Below, one piece after another: positions 1 through 7,939 of a stretch of 44,163 nt of DNA (positions within the stretch are counted from its first letter, which is position 1; each line of letters begins with the position of its first letter). The position numbers were made by a program, and so were the translations under genes. Origin of the DNA: Herbivorax alkaliphila (GTDB lineage Bacteria > Bacillota > Clostridia > Acetivibrionales > Acetivibrionaceae); contig NZ_JAVDDS010000032.1 in the NCBI RefSeq assembly GCF_030848475.1, positions 1 to 44,163 on the forward strand, read 5' to 3'. Under the pieces are notes generated by a model. That model was not told the DNA's origin. It saw nothing but the letters and a program-made list of their open reading frames with translations, and ran no database searches.

Positions 1-1
1 C

Positions 2-1069
2 TATTGGGGTGACCCAAATGATCCACTAAGTTTGAATCTCTACACGTATTGCCATAATGAGCCTATCATGTACTTTGACCCAACAGGACATTCAAGGGAG
101 TACAAGTTACAACTTAGAAGTGCAGCAAAACAACATAATGCAAGTCTCATTGATTGGGATGATGACAGCAAAATGGCAACTATAAGTATTGGTGATGTTA
201 GCAAAAATTATTATGTAAGATCTGATGGAAAAGTTTATGCTTATGGAGGTAGTCAAGTTGGTGTGTTGGATGAAAATAACAGAATAATGGTTAATGAAAG
301 TGAGTTTTATAGTGATTTTGCTATATCTCCCAATATAATAACAACAAGTCTTTCAAATCCGAATTTTTTAGAAATAGAGCATCAGAATAATATTTTTTAC
401 GGAGGTGCTCAAAGCTGGTTTGAGAGAGATAGTCAAAGATTTGGTGGATGTGGACCGGCTGCTGCTGCTAATGTTTTAGCTTATATGGCAGTAAATGATT
501 CTGAATTAGCAGGTTTATATGATTATGACACAAATAACATTAATAGTGTAGATTTTGCAAGTTATATGGAAACTCTTTACAATTATGTTACTCCCTTTGA
601 ATTATATAAAGCAGAAGAGCGTGAAGACAGAAAGAAATTTATTCCACCATCATTTGGTATTGGTATTGGAGATTTTATTAAGGGAGTAGAAGAATTTGCA
701 GAAGACAGAAACATCAATCTAAAAGCAAATTGGAGTGATGAAAAAGGTACATTTAATAATGTAGTAGCTTATATAAGAGAAGGATTAGAAAAAGATAGAC
801 CTGTTGCATTAATAAATGTATTTAATCCAGATCTTAAAGAAATAGAATACATAGACGCATACGGAGATAAAAGAACATCAGATTTTGATAGACATTGGGT
901 AGTAATTACTTCAATGGCTGAAGACAAAAACACTGGAGATATTGAGATTACTGCTTCAACTTGGGGAGGCATAGTTACTCTTAGCTTAAACGATGTTTAT
1001 GATGGAGCTCAAAGCAATTTTTTAAATAATTTTTCGAGACCTGGTGTTATATATTTTGAAGTAGAATAA
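2..1069 (+). CDS. RHS-repeat protein, C-terminal end with C39-like cysteine peptidase tip (5'-truncated by window)
   Basis: The gene enters from the left edge; the first whole codon in frame is at base 2. The first ~30 residues carry the end of the RHS-associated core, with the hallmark NLYTYCHNEP then DPTGHS. The RHS core normally forms a cage, and the variable sequence after it is the effector. Here that tip is about 330 residues. It contains GGCGPAAAANVLAYM (Cys about residue 140 counting from the TTG at 32) and DRHWVVITS (His about 288), followed by STWGG. This spacing and context resemble C39/papain-like peptidases. The third catalytic residue, usually Asp or Asn before the Trp, is not obvious, since Ser-Thr sits there. 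Role in contact-dependent competition is inference from the RHS family. The next gene could be its immunity protein. The start lies outside the window. Confidence 0.8.
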   Translation, partial: YWGDPNDPLSLNLYTYCHNEPIMYFDPTGHSREYKLQLRSAAKQHNASLIDWDDDSKMATISIGDVSKNYYVRSDGKVYAYGGSQVGVLDENNRIMVNESEFYSDFAISPNIITTSLSNPNFLEIEHQNNIFYGGAQSWFERDSQRFGGCGPAAAANVLAYMAVNDSELAGLYDYDTNNINSVDFASYMETLYNYVTPFELYKAEEREDRKKFIPPSFGIGIGDFIKGVEEFAEDRNINLKANWSDEKGTFNNVVAYIREGLEKDRPVALINVFNPDLKEIEYIDAYGDKRTSDFDRHWVVITSMAEDKNTGDIEITASTWGGIVTLSLNDVYDGAQSNFLNNFSRPGVIYFEVE

Positions 1070-1073
1070 GACT

Positions 1074-1117
1074 TTGGGGAGTAAAGAAAATTTTCAAAAC
1101 TATTCTTTACTCCTCAA
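1074..1117 (+). terminator. hairpin after the RHS gene
   Basis: A 15-base left arm (1074-1088) and right arm (1103-1117) pair with one mismatch around a 14-base loop, directly after the RHS stop codon. The sequence that follows is A-rich with no clear T-run, so it is a weak intrinsic terminator or an mRNA-stabilising hairpin. It would partly separate the RHS gene from the small gene that follows. Confidence 0.5.
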
Positions 1118-1240
1118 AATATAACTAATCTATCATATTAATAAAGATAAACGTTTTAAATAAATTACTGAGAAATTAAATTTGTATATTAAATAGTATT
1201 TATTTTCATTTAAAACTTATAAAAGGAGAGGTTGTATTTT

Positions 1241-1729
1241 ATGAAAAAAAAGATAAAAATTATTCTTGCTGTAGCTATTATTGTAGCTATGCCATTTATA
1301 GTATTTGCATGTTATTATATTTGGCCACTTCTCGAAACACCATTTTATGACATAGAGGAATGGGACGATTTTAAAAAGACTACTTTAAATGAATATAGCC
1401 AAATAGAAAATGTTAGTATCGGCAGTTACAGAACATTTCTAAATTTAACTTATAGACTAAATGAAAAAGTAGATATAGACACAATCAATGAAATTTTTGA
1501 GTCAGGAAAAGAATATATAATGCAAGAAAATGTTTTTGAGACTATTAAAAATGCTCATATTAGAAATCATAATAATCATTTTGGTGAAATTTTGATTGAA
1601 TTTCGTAACCCAGATAAAGAAATAATTTGCCAATTCGAAGGTCGTTTAGGAAGTGTCGGAACTCCAAATGAAGATAAAGTTTCTGAATGGAGTTTTCATT
1701 TAAGAAAAAAAGATTACTTTTTAGAGTAA
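1241..1729 (+). CDS. small membrane-anchored protein, possible immunity partner of the RHS tip
   Basis: I do not recognise the family of this 162-residue protein. It starts with a lysine-rich stretch and one hydrophobic segment (about residues 6-28, containing a Cys, FACYY), so it is either membrane-anchored or possibly a lipoprotein. The remaining ~130 residues are soluble, charged and Asp/Glu/Asn-rich. The ATG is preceded by AAAGGAGAG with 10-base spacing. A TTG nine bases upstream sits directly on the Shine-Dalgarno and is rejected. Its position immediately after an RHS effector tip is typical of an immunity gene, and a membrane anchor with an extracytoplasmic domain would suit an effector active outside the cytoplasm. 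Function is inferred from position only. Confidence 0.6.
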   Translation: MKKKIKIILAVAIIVAMPFIVFACYYIWPLLETPFYDIEEWDDFKKTTLNEYSQIENVSIGSYRTFLNLTYRLNEKVDIDTINEIFESGKEYIMQENVFETIKNAHIRNHNNHFGEILIEFRNPDKEIICQFEGRLGSVGTPNEDKVSEWSFHLRKKDYFLE

Positions 1730-1856
1730 TGGTAGAATATAAACTTGGAGCATAGGTTTAAATCTTAAGATAAAAACCTTTAGTAATTCAGTAATAATTA
1801 AAACTTTCACAGAGTCATCTTCGAAAGACAACTATTTATATGACAAGGCTAGCAAT

Positions 1857-1896
1857 AGAGAGGTTGGTAGGTGAATTATTATCTACCAACCTCTCT
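1857..1896. terminator. perfect 14-bp hairpin between convergent genes
   Basis: Arms 1857-1870 and 1883-1896 are perfectly complementary around a 12-base loop. The hairpin lies just past the end of the minus-strand GH5 gene and after the plus-strand small gene. On the plus strand it is followed by the T-rich CTTTATTT, so it may terminate in both directions. Confidence 0.65.
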
Positions 1897-1904
1897 AGCT
1901 TTAT

Positions 1905-3494
1905 TTAGAACGAATCAATTATATTTAAAACATATCGTGACATTAACATGTAGTCAGTTGAATCAATTTCACCATCACCATTTATATCTGCTACTGATTC
2001 ATAAGGATAAGGTGTAGGCAAGTCATCCATTATGCCTAATAAATATCTTTTCATTATTGAAAGATCTGTTGAATCAACAATGCCATCATTATTTAAATCT
2101 CCCAATATAATTTCAGGAGGTTCTGTTGGTGTTGGTGTAGGAGTTGTAACTGGTGTTTCCCCATCAAAGTGTTGGGATAGTGAAACACCGTTTGAGCCTA
2201 AAGGTATATCCTGATCAAGTCCTATAAAATTACCGTCACTGTCCTGCCATAGAGCAGGTTTAACAAGAGCATATTTTTCCTCATCCCATGTTTTAAAGTC
2301 ATGGTCAACCATTCCACCAGTATCTCCAGAATTAGCATTATAACACCAAAATGTGTGGTGAATACGATTGTCTATCATGTAATCACGAAGAGCTTTCATC
2401 CACTGTTCATTAGGGCCATCGTCCATAAATCCACCCCATTCTCCAACTAAAAGTGGAGAGATTTCCTCTTCGTGTATATAAGCCCAATTATCCTTCCAGA
2501 GATCATTGTATAGAGTTTCTTGATTAAAGCCGTCGTAAAACCATGGCTGTTCATGTACTAAAGGACCGTAGTCATGAGGTGAATATACAAGCTGAGCTTG
2601 CCCCTCTCCTAAATCTATAGGATAGTCTCTAACACCTCTTAAATTTCCGCCCCACCATGTGAAATGATATTTACTGGGTTCTCCAGGCACATCTCTTGCA
2701 GTGTAGTCATAACCTTCTTTAGGATAAACATAATTGCCTTCTACAACAATAAGTAAATTAGGGTTAATTGCAAGGATTTTCTTACCAGCAGTTTCGGCAG
2801 CATGTTTCCAGTTGTTTTCATCGGTAGAACCATCCCATTTAGCAAAAAGTTCGTCTTCATTTGGGTTACCATGAGGTTCGTTTGCAAGGTCAATTGCAAT
2901 TAAAGTGTCATCATTTTTAAATCTCTCAGTAAGCCATTCTAAAGTTTCGAAATAAATTTCAGTTGTATATTCTTCATTGTACCATAATGGATAAAAATGT
3001 CCCATTGCATGTGTATGTGGACTATGTATATCTACCATTACCTTCATACCCATTTCACGGCATAATTCAAATGCATAATCAAATATTTCCAAGCTATTCA
3101 TACCTGCTAATTCAGGATTTACAAAGTCGTTTACGTTTGCTTCAGGGTATATTCCATTTTGCCATTCATGCAGAAGTTGAGTTGATATAGGTAATCTTAA
3201 AAGGTTGAACCCACGGTCAGCCATTCCTTGAAGAGCTTCTTCCATGTTTACACTCCATACACCATCAAAAACCCCTGTTCCTGTATTATAACCAAACCAG
3301 TTGATTCCTGTAAGCCAAACTACGTTACCATTTTGATCCACTATATTATTGCCCTGTGTGGTAAACCAATTTCCATCACTAGACGCATTTGCTTCTGTTT
3401 TATTTTTTTCAGGGAAAAAATAAACTGTAAGCATTGAAATTATAGTTATCATAACTATAAATTTTAAAAAAGTAATTTTTTTAGTATTTTTCAT
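1905..3494 (-). CDS. secreted GH5 family cellulase with C-terminal type I dockerin
   Basis: This 529-residue enzyme should hydrolyse internal beta-1,4-glucan bonds and dock on a cellulosome scaffold. Residues 1-36 are a signal peptide or membrane anchor. A GH5 barrel (about 40-430) follows, with WLTGINWFG near its start, the acid/base Glu in LANEPHG (E206), HDYGP near 307-311 and the nucleophile Glu in LVGEWGG (E352). A Pro-Thr linker (about 448-460) leads to a duplicated dockerin (465-529). Its two Ca-binding loops start at D466 and D503, and both carry Ser-Thr at the cohesin-contact positions (S475-T476, S512-T513), as in C. thermocellum type I dockerins. GGAGGAG precedes the ATG. The gene stands alone, so it is not in a cellulase cluster. 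Subfamily and exact substrate are inferred; lichenan or mannan activity cannot be excluded. Confidence 0.93.
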   Translation of the reverse strand: MKNTKKITFLKFIVMITIISMLTVYFFPEKNKTEANASSDGNWFTTQGNNIVDQNGNVVWLTGINWFGYNTGTGVFDGVWSVNMEEALQGMADRGFNLLRLPISTQLLHEWQNGIYPEANVNDFVNPELAGMNSLEIFDYAFELCREMGMKVMVDIHSPHTHAMGHFYPLWYNEEYTTEIYFETLEWLTERFKNDDTLIAIDLANEPHGNPNEDELFAKWDGSTDENNWKHAAETAGKKILAINPNLLIVVEGNYVYPKEGYDYTARDVPGEPSKYHFTWWGGNLRGVRDYPIDLGEGQAQLVYSPHDYGPLVHEQPWFYDGFNQETLYNDLWKDNWAYIHEEEISPLLVGEWGGFMDDGPNEQWMKALRDYMIDNRIHHTFWCYNANSGDTGGMVDHDFKTWDEEKYALVKPALWQDSDGNFIGLDQDIPLGSNGVSLSQHFDGETPVTTPTPTPTEPPEIILGDLNNDGIVDSTDLSIMKRYLLGIMDDLPTPYPYESVADINGDGEIDSTDYMLMSRYVLNIIDSF

Positions 3495-3640
3495 ATACTC
3501 TCCTCCAATTAAATAAATAAAAAATCAAAAGGCAAAACTTTAAAATTTTTTTGCTCTATATTATATATGTTCGTTTTATTAAAAAAATTTTGAGGGGTTA
3601 TGTACTCATATTGTATGACTTTACGAATACAAAGTAAGGG

Positions 3641-3705
3641 AGTAAACTTGTTTAGCTAAAGCTAAACATCGAGGTTTCAGGTGGAGTCTTAGAATAAATA
3701 AATAG
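3641..3705 (+). repeat. dispersed hairpin repeat, copy A
   Basis: This is one of several related copies in the window. It begins AGTAAACTTG, then a perfect 7-bp hairpin (GTTTAGC, loop TAAA, GCTAAAC), then ATCGAGG, TTCAGGTGGAGTC and TTAGAATAA. It is nearly identical to copy B (4721). The TTCAGGTGGAGTC block resembles the right-end hairpin region of IS200/IS605-type elements, but no transposase gene is present. It lies between the GH5 promoter region and the YjcZ-like gene. Confidence 0.8.
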
Positions 3706-3708
3706 AAG

Positions 3709-3732
3709 AGACGTACCGAGTTCGATACGTCT
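3709..3732 (-). terminator. hairpin after the YjcZ-like gene
   Basis: Arms AGACGTA (3709-3715) and TACGTCT (3726-3732) pair around a 10-base loop. It lies 24 bases past the minus-strand stop of the small YjcZ-like gene and is followed on that strand by a pyrimidine-rich stretch, so it is the likely terminator of that gene. Confidence 0.5.
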
Positions 3733-3756
3733 TGCTGAAAAGTATTATCTTATTTT

Positions 3757-3885
3757 TTAAATAAAAAATGCTCCAGCTCCAAACATTGGGAATATTAGCA
3801 GTAACAATACTATAAGGATTATTATGAAGAAAAATCCTCCTCCTCCAAATCCTACTCCTGCACCTGCATATCTTGAATCATCCAT
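3757..3885 (-). CDS. YjcZ-like small glycine-rich membrane peptide (42 aa)
   Basis: The 42-codon reading frame encodes a short N-terminus (MDDSRYAG), a Gly-rich stretch (GVGFGGGGFFF) and one strongly hydrophobic helix (about residues 18-35) ending with a small C-terminal tail. This is the pattern of the YjcZ family of tiny sporulation-associated proteins in Firmicutes: Gly/Tyr-rich head, then a single transmembrane helix. AAGGAG lies eight bases before the ATG on the minus strand. It is bounded by a hairpin downstream and lies between two copies of the dispersed repeat. Family assignment rests on composition and layout, since these peptides are too short for firm homology. Confidence 0.7.
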   Translation of the reverse strand: MDDSRYAGAGVGFGGGGFFFIIILIVLLLLIFPMFGAGAFFI

Positions 3886-4047
3886 TTAAAGCACTCCTTT
3901 CGTTGAGATATAACCCATAAGTATTTTCATGTAATATCATATTATTTATAATACATATAAATTGTTACTGTTAAATTTGATATTATTTCATATAATTAAA
4001 AGAATGCTTAGAAAGTCAAATAATTTATATAAGTTAGGAGAAGGATA

Positions 4048-4725
4048 ATGAAATCACTTACATACATAGGGCTATTATCTAAATATAAAATTGGAGGTGC
4101 TCATCCAGGAGGATTACCCCTTACAAAAGAGCTGCTTAAAAGCCTTTATATAAATAAAAATACAAATTTATTAGATGTAGGTTGTGGCACAGGCCAAACA
4201 GCTGCACATATATCCAAAACTTACAAATGTAAAGTGACTGCAATTGATATTGATAACAAAATGTTAGAGATAGCAGATGAAAGATTTAGAAAGGAAAATC
4301 TTGGGATAAAATTATTAAGAGAAGATGCATCAAATATGAAATTTTTATCTAATACTTTTGACATTGTATTATCTGAATCTGTTACGGTTTTTACAGATAT
4401 AAAAAAATCAATAAAAGAGTATTTTCGTGTAATAAAAGAGGGAGGAACTTTAGTTGCAATAGAAATAACTGCTCAGTCAAATTTAAGTGAAAATGACTTA
4501 AAAAAAATTAAATCAGTCTATGGAATAGAAAATATTCCTGATTTACAAGAATGGACGGATATATTTTTAGAAGCTGGGTTTAAAGATGTAAAGAGTTACA
4601 AAATAAAATCAAGACCTACATGCAGATTAAGATCCTTTAAAATGTTGAGAGATTTTTCTCCACATTTAAATTTTATAAGATGCTTTTATAAAAAGGTAGG
4701 GTACAGAATTTATATTTGCAAGTGA
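4048..4725 (+). CDS. class I SAM-dependent methyltransferase
   Basis: This 225-residue protein has a Rossmann methyltransferase core. Motif I is LLDVGCGTGQ (41-50), the acidic motif after strand 2 is AIDIDNKML (about 65-73), and there is a DAS-type motif II (REDASNM) with the fourth strand FDIVLSESV. GGAHPGG in the N-terminus is typical of one clostridial subgroup of small-molecule or lipid methyltransferases. The substrate cannot be told from sequence. GGAGAAGG precedes the ATG. The stop codon TGA lies inside the start of repeat copy B (AGTGAACT), so the 3' end of the gene abuts or was set by the repeat. The gene is monocistronic, with no pathway neighbour. Confidence 0.85.
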   Translation: MKSLTYIGLLSKYKIGGAHPGGLPLTKELLKSLYINKNTNLLDVGCGTGQTAAHISKTYKCKVTAIDIDNKMLEIADERFRKENLGIKLLREDASNMKFLSNTFDIVLSESVTVFTDIKKSIKEYFRVIKEGGTLVAIEITAQSNLSENDLKKIKSVYGIENIPDLQEWTDIFLEAGFKDVKSYKIKSRPTCRLRSFKMLRDFSPHLNFIRCFYKKVGYRIYICK

Positions 4726-4785
4726 ACTCGTTTAGCTAAAGCTAAACATCGAGGCTTCAGGTGGAGTCTTAGAATAAGATAAATT
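4721..4785 (+). repeat. dispersed hairpin repeat, copy B
   Basis: Nearly identical to copy A in the same orientation about 1.08 kb away, so the two copies bracket the YjcZ-like and methyltransferase genes. It starts AGTGAACTCG, has the GTTTAGC / GCTAAAC hairpin, then ATCGAGGC, TTCAGGTGGAGTC and TTAGAATAAGATAAA. TCTTA-GAA-TAAGA at the end can form a second small hairpin. It supplies the stop codon of the methyltransferase gene. Confidence 0.8.
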
Positions 4786-4817
4786 TAAATTTTTAGATTA
4801 ATAATTTAGAGTATTGT

Positions 4818-4859
4818 TTGCTCATCCAAAGCAAAATATTTTTTGCCTTGGATGAGCAA
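4818..4859 (+). terminator. strong hairpin after the methyltransferase gene
   Basis: TTGCTCATCCAA pairs with TTGGATGAGCAA, extended inward by GCAAAA with TTTTGC and a few mismatches, and followed by TTTTAT. It is a good intrinsic terminator for the methyltransferase transcript, about 90 bases past the stop codon and beyond the repeat. Confidence 0.7.
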
Positions 4860-5001
4860 TTTTATATTAAGAAGCAAAAAGCTGATTAAGTATTGGAATG
4901 AAGAGAAAGACTTAATATCGAAAGGGCTGGATGTGCCGAAATCTTATTATAAAGTTAAAAAATATGTTGAAGCTTCTAGAATGAGCGTGCTTTATGTATA
5001 A
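4852..5001 (+). CDS. 49-codon reading frame, possible gene remnant
   Basis: An uninterrupted frame starts at an ATG inside the right arm of the terminator hairpin and encodes a basic, Tyr/Lys-rich peptide (for example KKLIKYWNEEKDLI and KSYYKVKKYVEASR). There is no Shine-Dalgarno, and the ATG is buried in a hairpin, so it is unlikely to be translated as it stands. The composition is protein-like, which suggests the 3' remnant of a lost gene. I do not recognise the family. The rest of the 4790-5272 gap shows only short A/T-rich sequence and an ATG-AAT-TAG dead start at about 5137 behind a good GGAGATGG. Confidence 0.25.
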   Translation: MSNFILRSKKLIKYWNEEKDLISKGLDVPKSYYKVKKYVEASRMSVLYV

Positions 5002-5272
5002 AATAATGCTATTAAATAATAATTTACTACTATATACTCTACTTGGATTATTTTGATATAATTTAAAGTAAGGGGAGTTATATTTAGTTTGATATACTAT
5101 TTTAAAATTAAAAGTTTTTTAAAAAGGAGATGGTTTATGAATTAGTATATTGGCTTTATTATAACACATTTTGTTACATCTTTTCTGTAACACCGTGAGC
5201 ATCCACGTATTTTTTGTCATTAAAGTTTTTTAAAGTAAAAAGATTAGATATTAATAGGGAGGGAGTGTATTT

Positions 5273-6880
5273 ATGAAAAAAAGATTTTTTTATTTGCTAG
5301 CAACTCTAGTGTTTGTGATTTCTGCTATGTTACCAAGTTTTCTAATTACAACTCCAGTCAAGGCTAATGTTGAGCTGGAGTTGCCAGACAGAGTTACTTT
5401 TGAGGCGACTATAAGAGATTTTCATCATACTCATCCGGATTTTGAAAACAATGCTTATAGGGACTTTGACCGTGGTGCAACTTTAGGTCTTGTGGCAGAA
5501 GAATTAGATGAAGAAATGAAGCCTGTTTTTGCAGGAGTGGAAGGGCAAGTAATTACAAATGCAGAGACATTTAGCCAGTGGTATAGGGATGTTGAGGGTG
5601 TTAATATTCCAATTAAACGTGAAATTGAGTTAGGGCTAAGGTTTAGAGAAGAAGATGGTTAACCTTATTATGAATTTACCGATGATCAGTTTTTCCCAAT
5701 TGATGACGATGAACTTTTGGAAGGGGAGGAAACCTTTGGACATTTTGAGCATGACGATGGGCTTGTAGAGGTTACTAGAAGAGTAGGTAGCAATGAATTT
5801 GAAACAGTACGTGAACATAGAAATTTCCACTTTACTACAGAAATACAAAGTGAATTTATGTATAAAGGTGGAGAAACTTTTACGTTTGTGGGAGATGATG
5901 ATGTATGGGTATTTATTGATGGTAAGTTAGTAATTGACATAGGGGGAGTTCATGGAGAAATTGAAGAAGAGATAAATTTAGATGATTTAGATATTGGTTT
6001 AGAGGAAGGTGAAATATATACCTTTAATTTTTTTCATGCAGAAAGACATACAATTGCCTCTAATTTTACAATGCAGACCACTATTGATTTTTATACCGAA
6101 CAGGATCATGATATGAATCTTCGTGTAAGAAATGAAGATGGGAGTTATAGTAACGAGGCAAGTGGAAAGGTAGGAGATATAGTAGAGCTTCAATATGTTT
6201 TTCCAGAGCAGGAAATTGATTTGCCAGACAGAGAAGATTTAACAATAAGTGGAATTAGCTTCAGCTTTGAAACTAATTTGCCATTAGGATTAGAAGTAAT
6301 TGATTCAGGTGTATTAAGAAAATCAGATAAAGTTAATGAGGAAGGTAATATAGTTGGTACTAAATTAGAAGAACCTATCTCAGATGAGGACTTTGGATTG
6401 GAATATAAATTTGATTCATCTACAGGGAAGTATCTGATTGAGCAATATACAATAACAGTAAAAGCGAGACTAGTTAAACCAGGGGAATATAAAGTTAATC
6501 CTGATGATACAATAACTAGTTATTCATTAAATTATACTTCTGGAACAATTGTGGGTCTGCATACTGGTGATTTTTATGTAGATAACAATGTGACAATAAA
6601 TGTTGAATTTGGAGTAAGAATAGATGGTCCAGGTTCCATTTGTCTTGGGCAATTTGCAACTTATACTGCAATAACTGAGCCAGAAGATGTAACTAATCCG
6701 AGTTTTACTTGGTATGTAGATGAAGATGTTCTAGAGATTATTGAAGAAGATGGAGAGACAATTATAGTAAAAGGTATTGACGTAGGAGAAAGTGAAATAA
6801 GTGTAAATGTTGAGCTCGGTGGATTTGAACAGGAGGCTGATAAAACAGTAGAAGTTACTTGGGAAATAGACATTCAGTAA
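5273..6880 (+). pseudogene. secreted fibro-slime domain protein interrupted by one in-frame TAA
   Basis: One reading frame runs through the whole span, broken only by a TAA at 5660-5662. The first part has a signal peptide (about residues 1-32, ending PVKA) and the start of a fibro-slime domain (TFEATIRDFHHTHPDFE). Directly after the stop the same frame continues with PYYEFTDDQFFPID, then GDDDVWVFIDGK, DIGGVH and NFFHAERHT, all diagnostic of the domain. A middle region and a C-terminal Ig-like domain (BIG2-style, GICLGQFATYTA-like to EVTW) complete it at about 535 codons. A single base change from AAA or CAA would explain the stop. No other decay is visible, so the lesion is recent, is read through, or is a sequencing error. 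GGGAGGGAG precedes the ATG. The CuAO_N-cohesin gene follows 143 bases later on the same strand. Confidence 0.85.
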
Positions 6881-7023
6881 ATTACGTTAATTTCCATAAA
6901 ACAACAAACATCCATTTTGATTTACTAGAGGGGTGCATGAGTTTTTACGGTTCTTGTTTAAAAAGAAGAGCATCATTGTATTTGAAGGTGATCGGTGATT
7001 TTTGTAAAAGAGGTGTTTTTTAA

Positions 7024-7821
7024 ATGAAAAAAAGTAATAGCATGTTAGTAATAATAATTTCAGTTTTATGTGCTTCAGTTTTAATGACTAATGCAGTATC
7101 TAATGGTATAACAGCTTTAAGAGCTACTTTTGACATTTATGTTAACGATGTACAGTACAAAGGTGAAAATCCTCCGCTAGTAATTGATGGAAGAACTTAT
7201 CTTCCACTTAGAGCACTAGGAGATGTATTGGGAATAGATGTTAATTGGAATGAAGAGTTAAGAAGAGTTGAAGTTGAGAGGCCAGATGAGGAGGAAGTAA
7301 TACAAGAGGATGAAATAGTACAAGAAGACGAAGTGATTCCAAGTGCATCTGTAGGATATGATATTATACCAGAAGTTAGAGATGTTAAATTTAGCCAATA
7401 TGATACCATAGATCTAAGTCTTGGTGATGTGTCAGCTACTAAGGGGAGTACTGTTGAGATTCCTGTTTCCTTGGCATATTTACCTAAAGGAGGTATATTC
7501 AGAGTTGATTTTGAACTGTTGTATGACAGAGATATTTTAGAAATAGAAAGTGTCAGAGCTGGAAAATTGCTATCAGAAGATGGTTCAGGGTTTAGTTACA
7601 ATGGAAGAAATGGAATAGTGAAGATATCATTTGATTCATTTTCTGCAAGAAGGCAACCCATTGATTCTGATGGAGAGTTTGCAGTGATTACTGCAAAGAT
7701 TAAAGAAAATGCACCTGAAGGTAAGACTGCAATTCGCTTAAGTCATGGTGAATATTTTGAAGATCAGTATTTTGATGCACTATCAGTATGGTATATACCT
7801 GGAATTATAACAGTTAAATAG
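7024..7821 (+). CDS. secreted CuAO_N-like plus cohesin domain protein
   Basis: This 265-residue protein has a signal peptide (about 1-30). A copper-amine-oxidase N-terminal-like domain follows (about 36-82), with the typical run YVNDVQYKGENPP, VIDGRTYLPLRALGD and INWNEELRRVEV-like end. An acidic linker with a repeated QEDE motif (about 85-105) leads to a cohesin domain (about 125-265). The cohesin is recognisable from SLGDVSATKGSTVEIPVSL, FELLYDRDILEIESV, the DGEFAVITAKIKENAPEGKT block and the final PGIITVK. Cohesins bind dockerins, such as those on the GH5 and GH9 enzymes here. CuAO_N domains are common on clostridial surface proteins, so it may hold one dockerin protein at the cell surface. 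No dockerin, S-layer domain or sortase signal is seen. AGAGGTG precedes the ATG. Domain calls are firm; the role is inference. Confidence 0.85.
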   Translation: MKKSNSMLVIIISVLCASVLMTNAVSNGITALRATFDIYVNDVQYKGENPPLVIDGRTYLPLRALGDVLGIDVNWNEELRRVEVERPDEEEVIQEDEIVQEDEVIPSASVGYDIIPEVRDVKFSQYDTIDLSLGDVSATKGSTVEIPVSLAYLPKGGIFRVDFELLYDRDILEIESVRAGKLLSEDGSGFSYNGRNGIVKISFDSFSARRQPIDSDGEFAVITAKIKENAPEGKTAIRLSHGEYFEDQYFDALSVWYIPGIITVK

Positions 7822-7838
7822 TGATTAACTTAAATAAA

Positions 7839-7888
7839 ATTCTAACACAAAAAAGCTTGCTTTAAAGCAAGCTTTTTTGTGTTAGAAT
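7839..7888. terminator. perfect 25-bp palindromic hairpin
   Basis: Two perfectly complementary 25-base arms meet without an unpaired spacer. The stem contains AAAAAAGCTTGC / GCAAGCTTTTTT, so either strand gives a GC-containing stem and a T-run. It is the terminator of the cohesin gene and insulates it from ferritin. Confidence 0.85.
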
Positions 7889-7939
7889 TATTATATACTG
7901 GGTATATTTAATATGAAATAATAAAGGAGGTAGTGTAAA

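Noticed and set aside
3709-3734. GAGTTCGATAC as a tRNA T-arm
   Set aside because: It lies in the loop of a small hairpin with no acceptor, D or anticodon arm around it.
5117-5145. Good Shine-Dalgarno (AAAAAGGAGATGG) before ATG AAT TAG
   Set aside because: The frame has only two codons. It may be a relic of a lost start, but nothing downstream in any frame supports a gene.
1905-7821. A cellulosome gene cluster
   Set aside because: Only one dockerin enzyme and one single-cohesin gene occur here, on opposite strands and separated by unrelated genes; no multi-cohesin scaffoldin or S-layer anchor is present.
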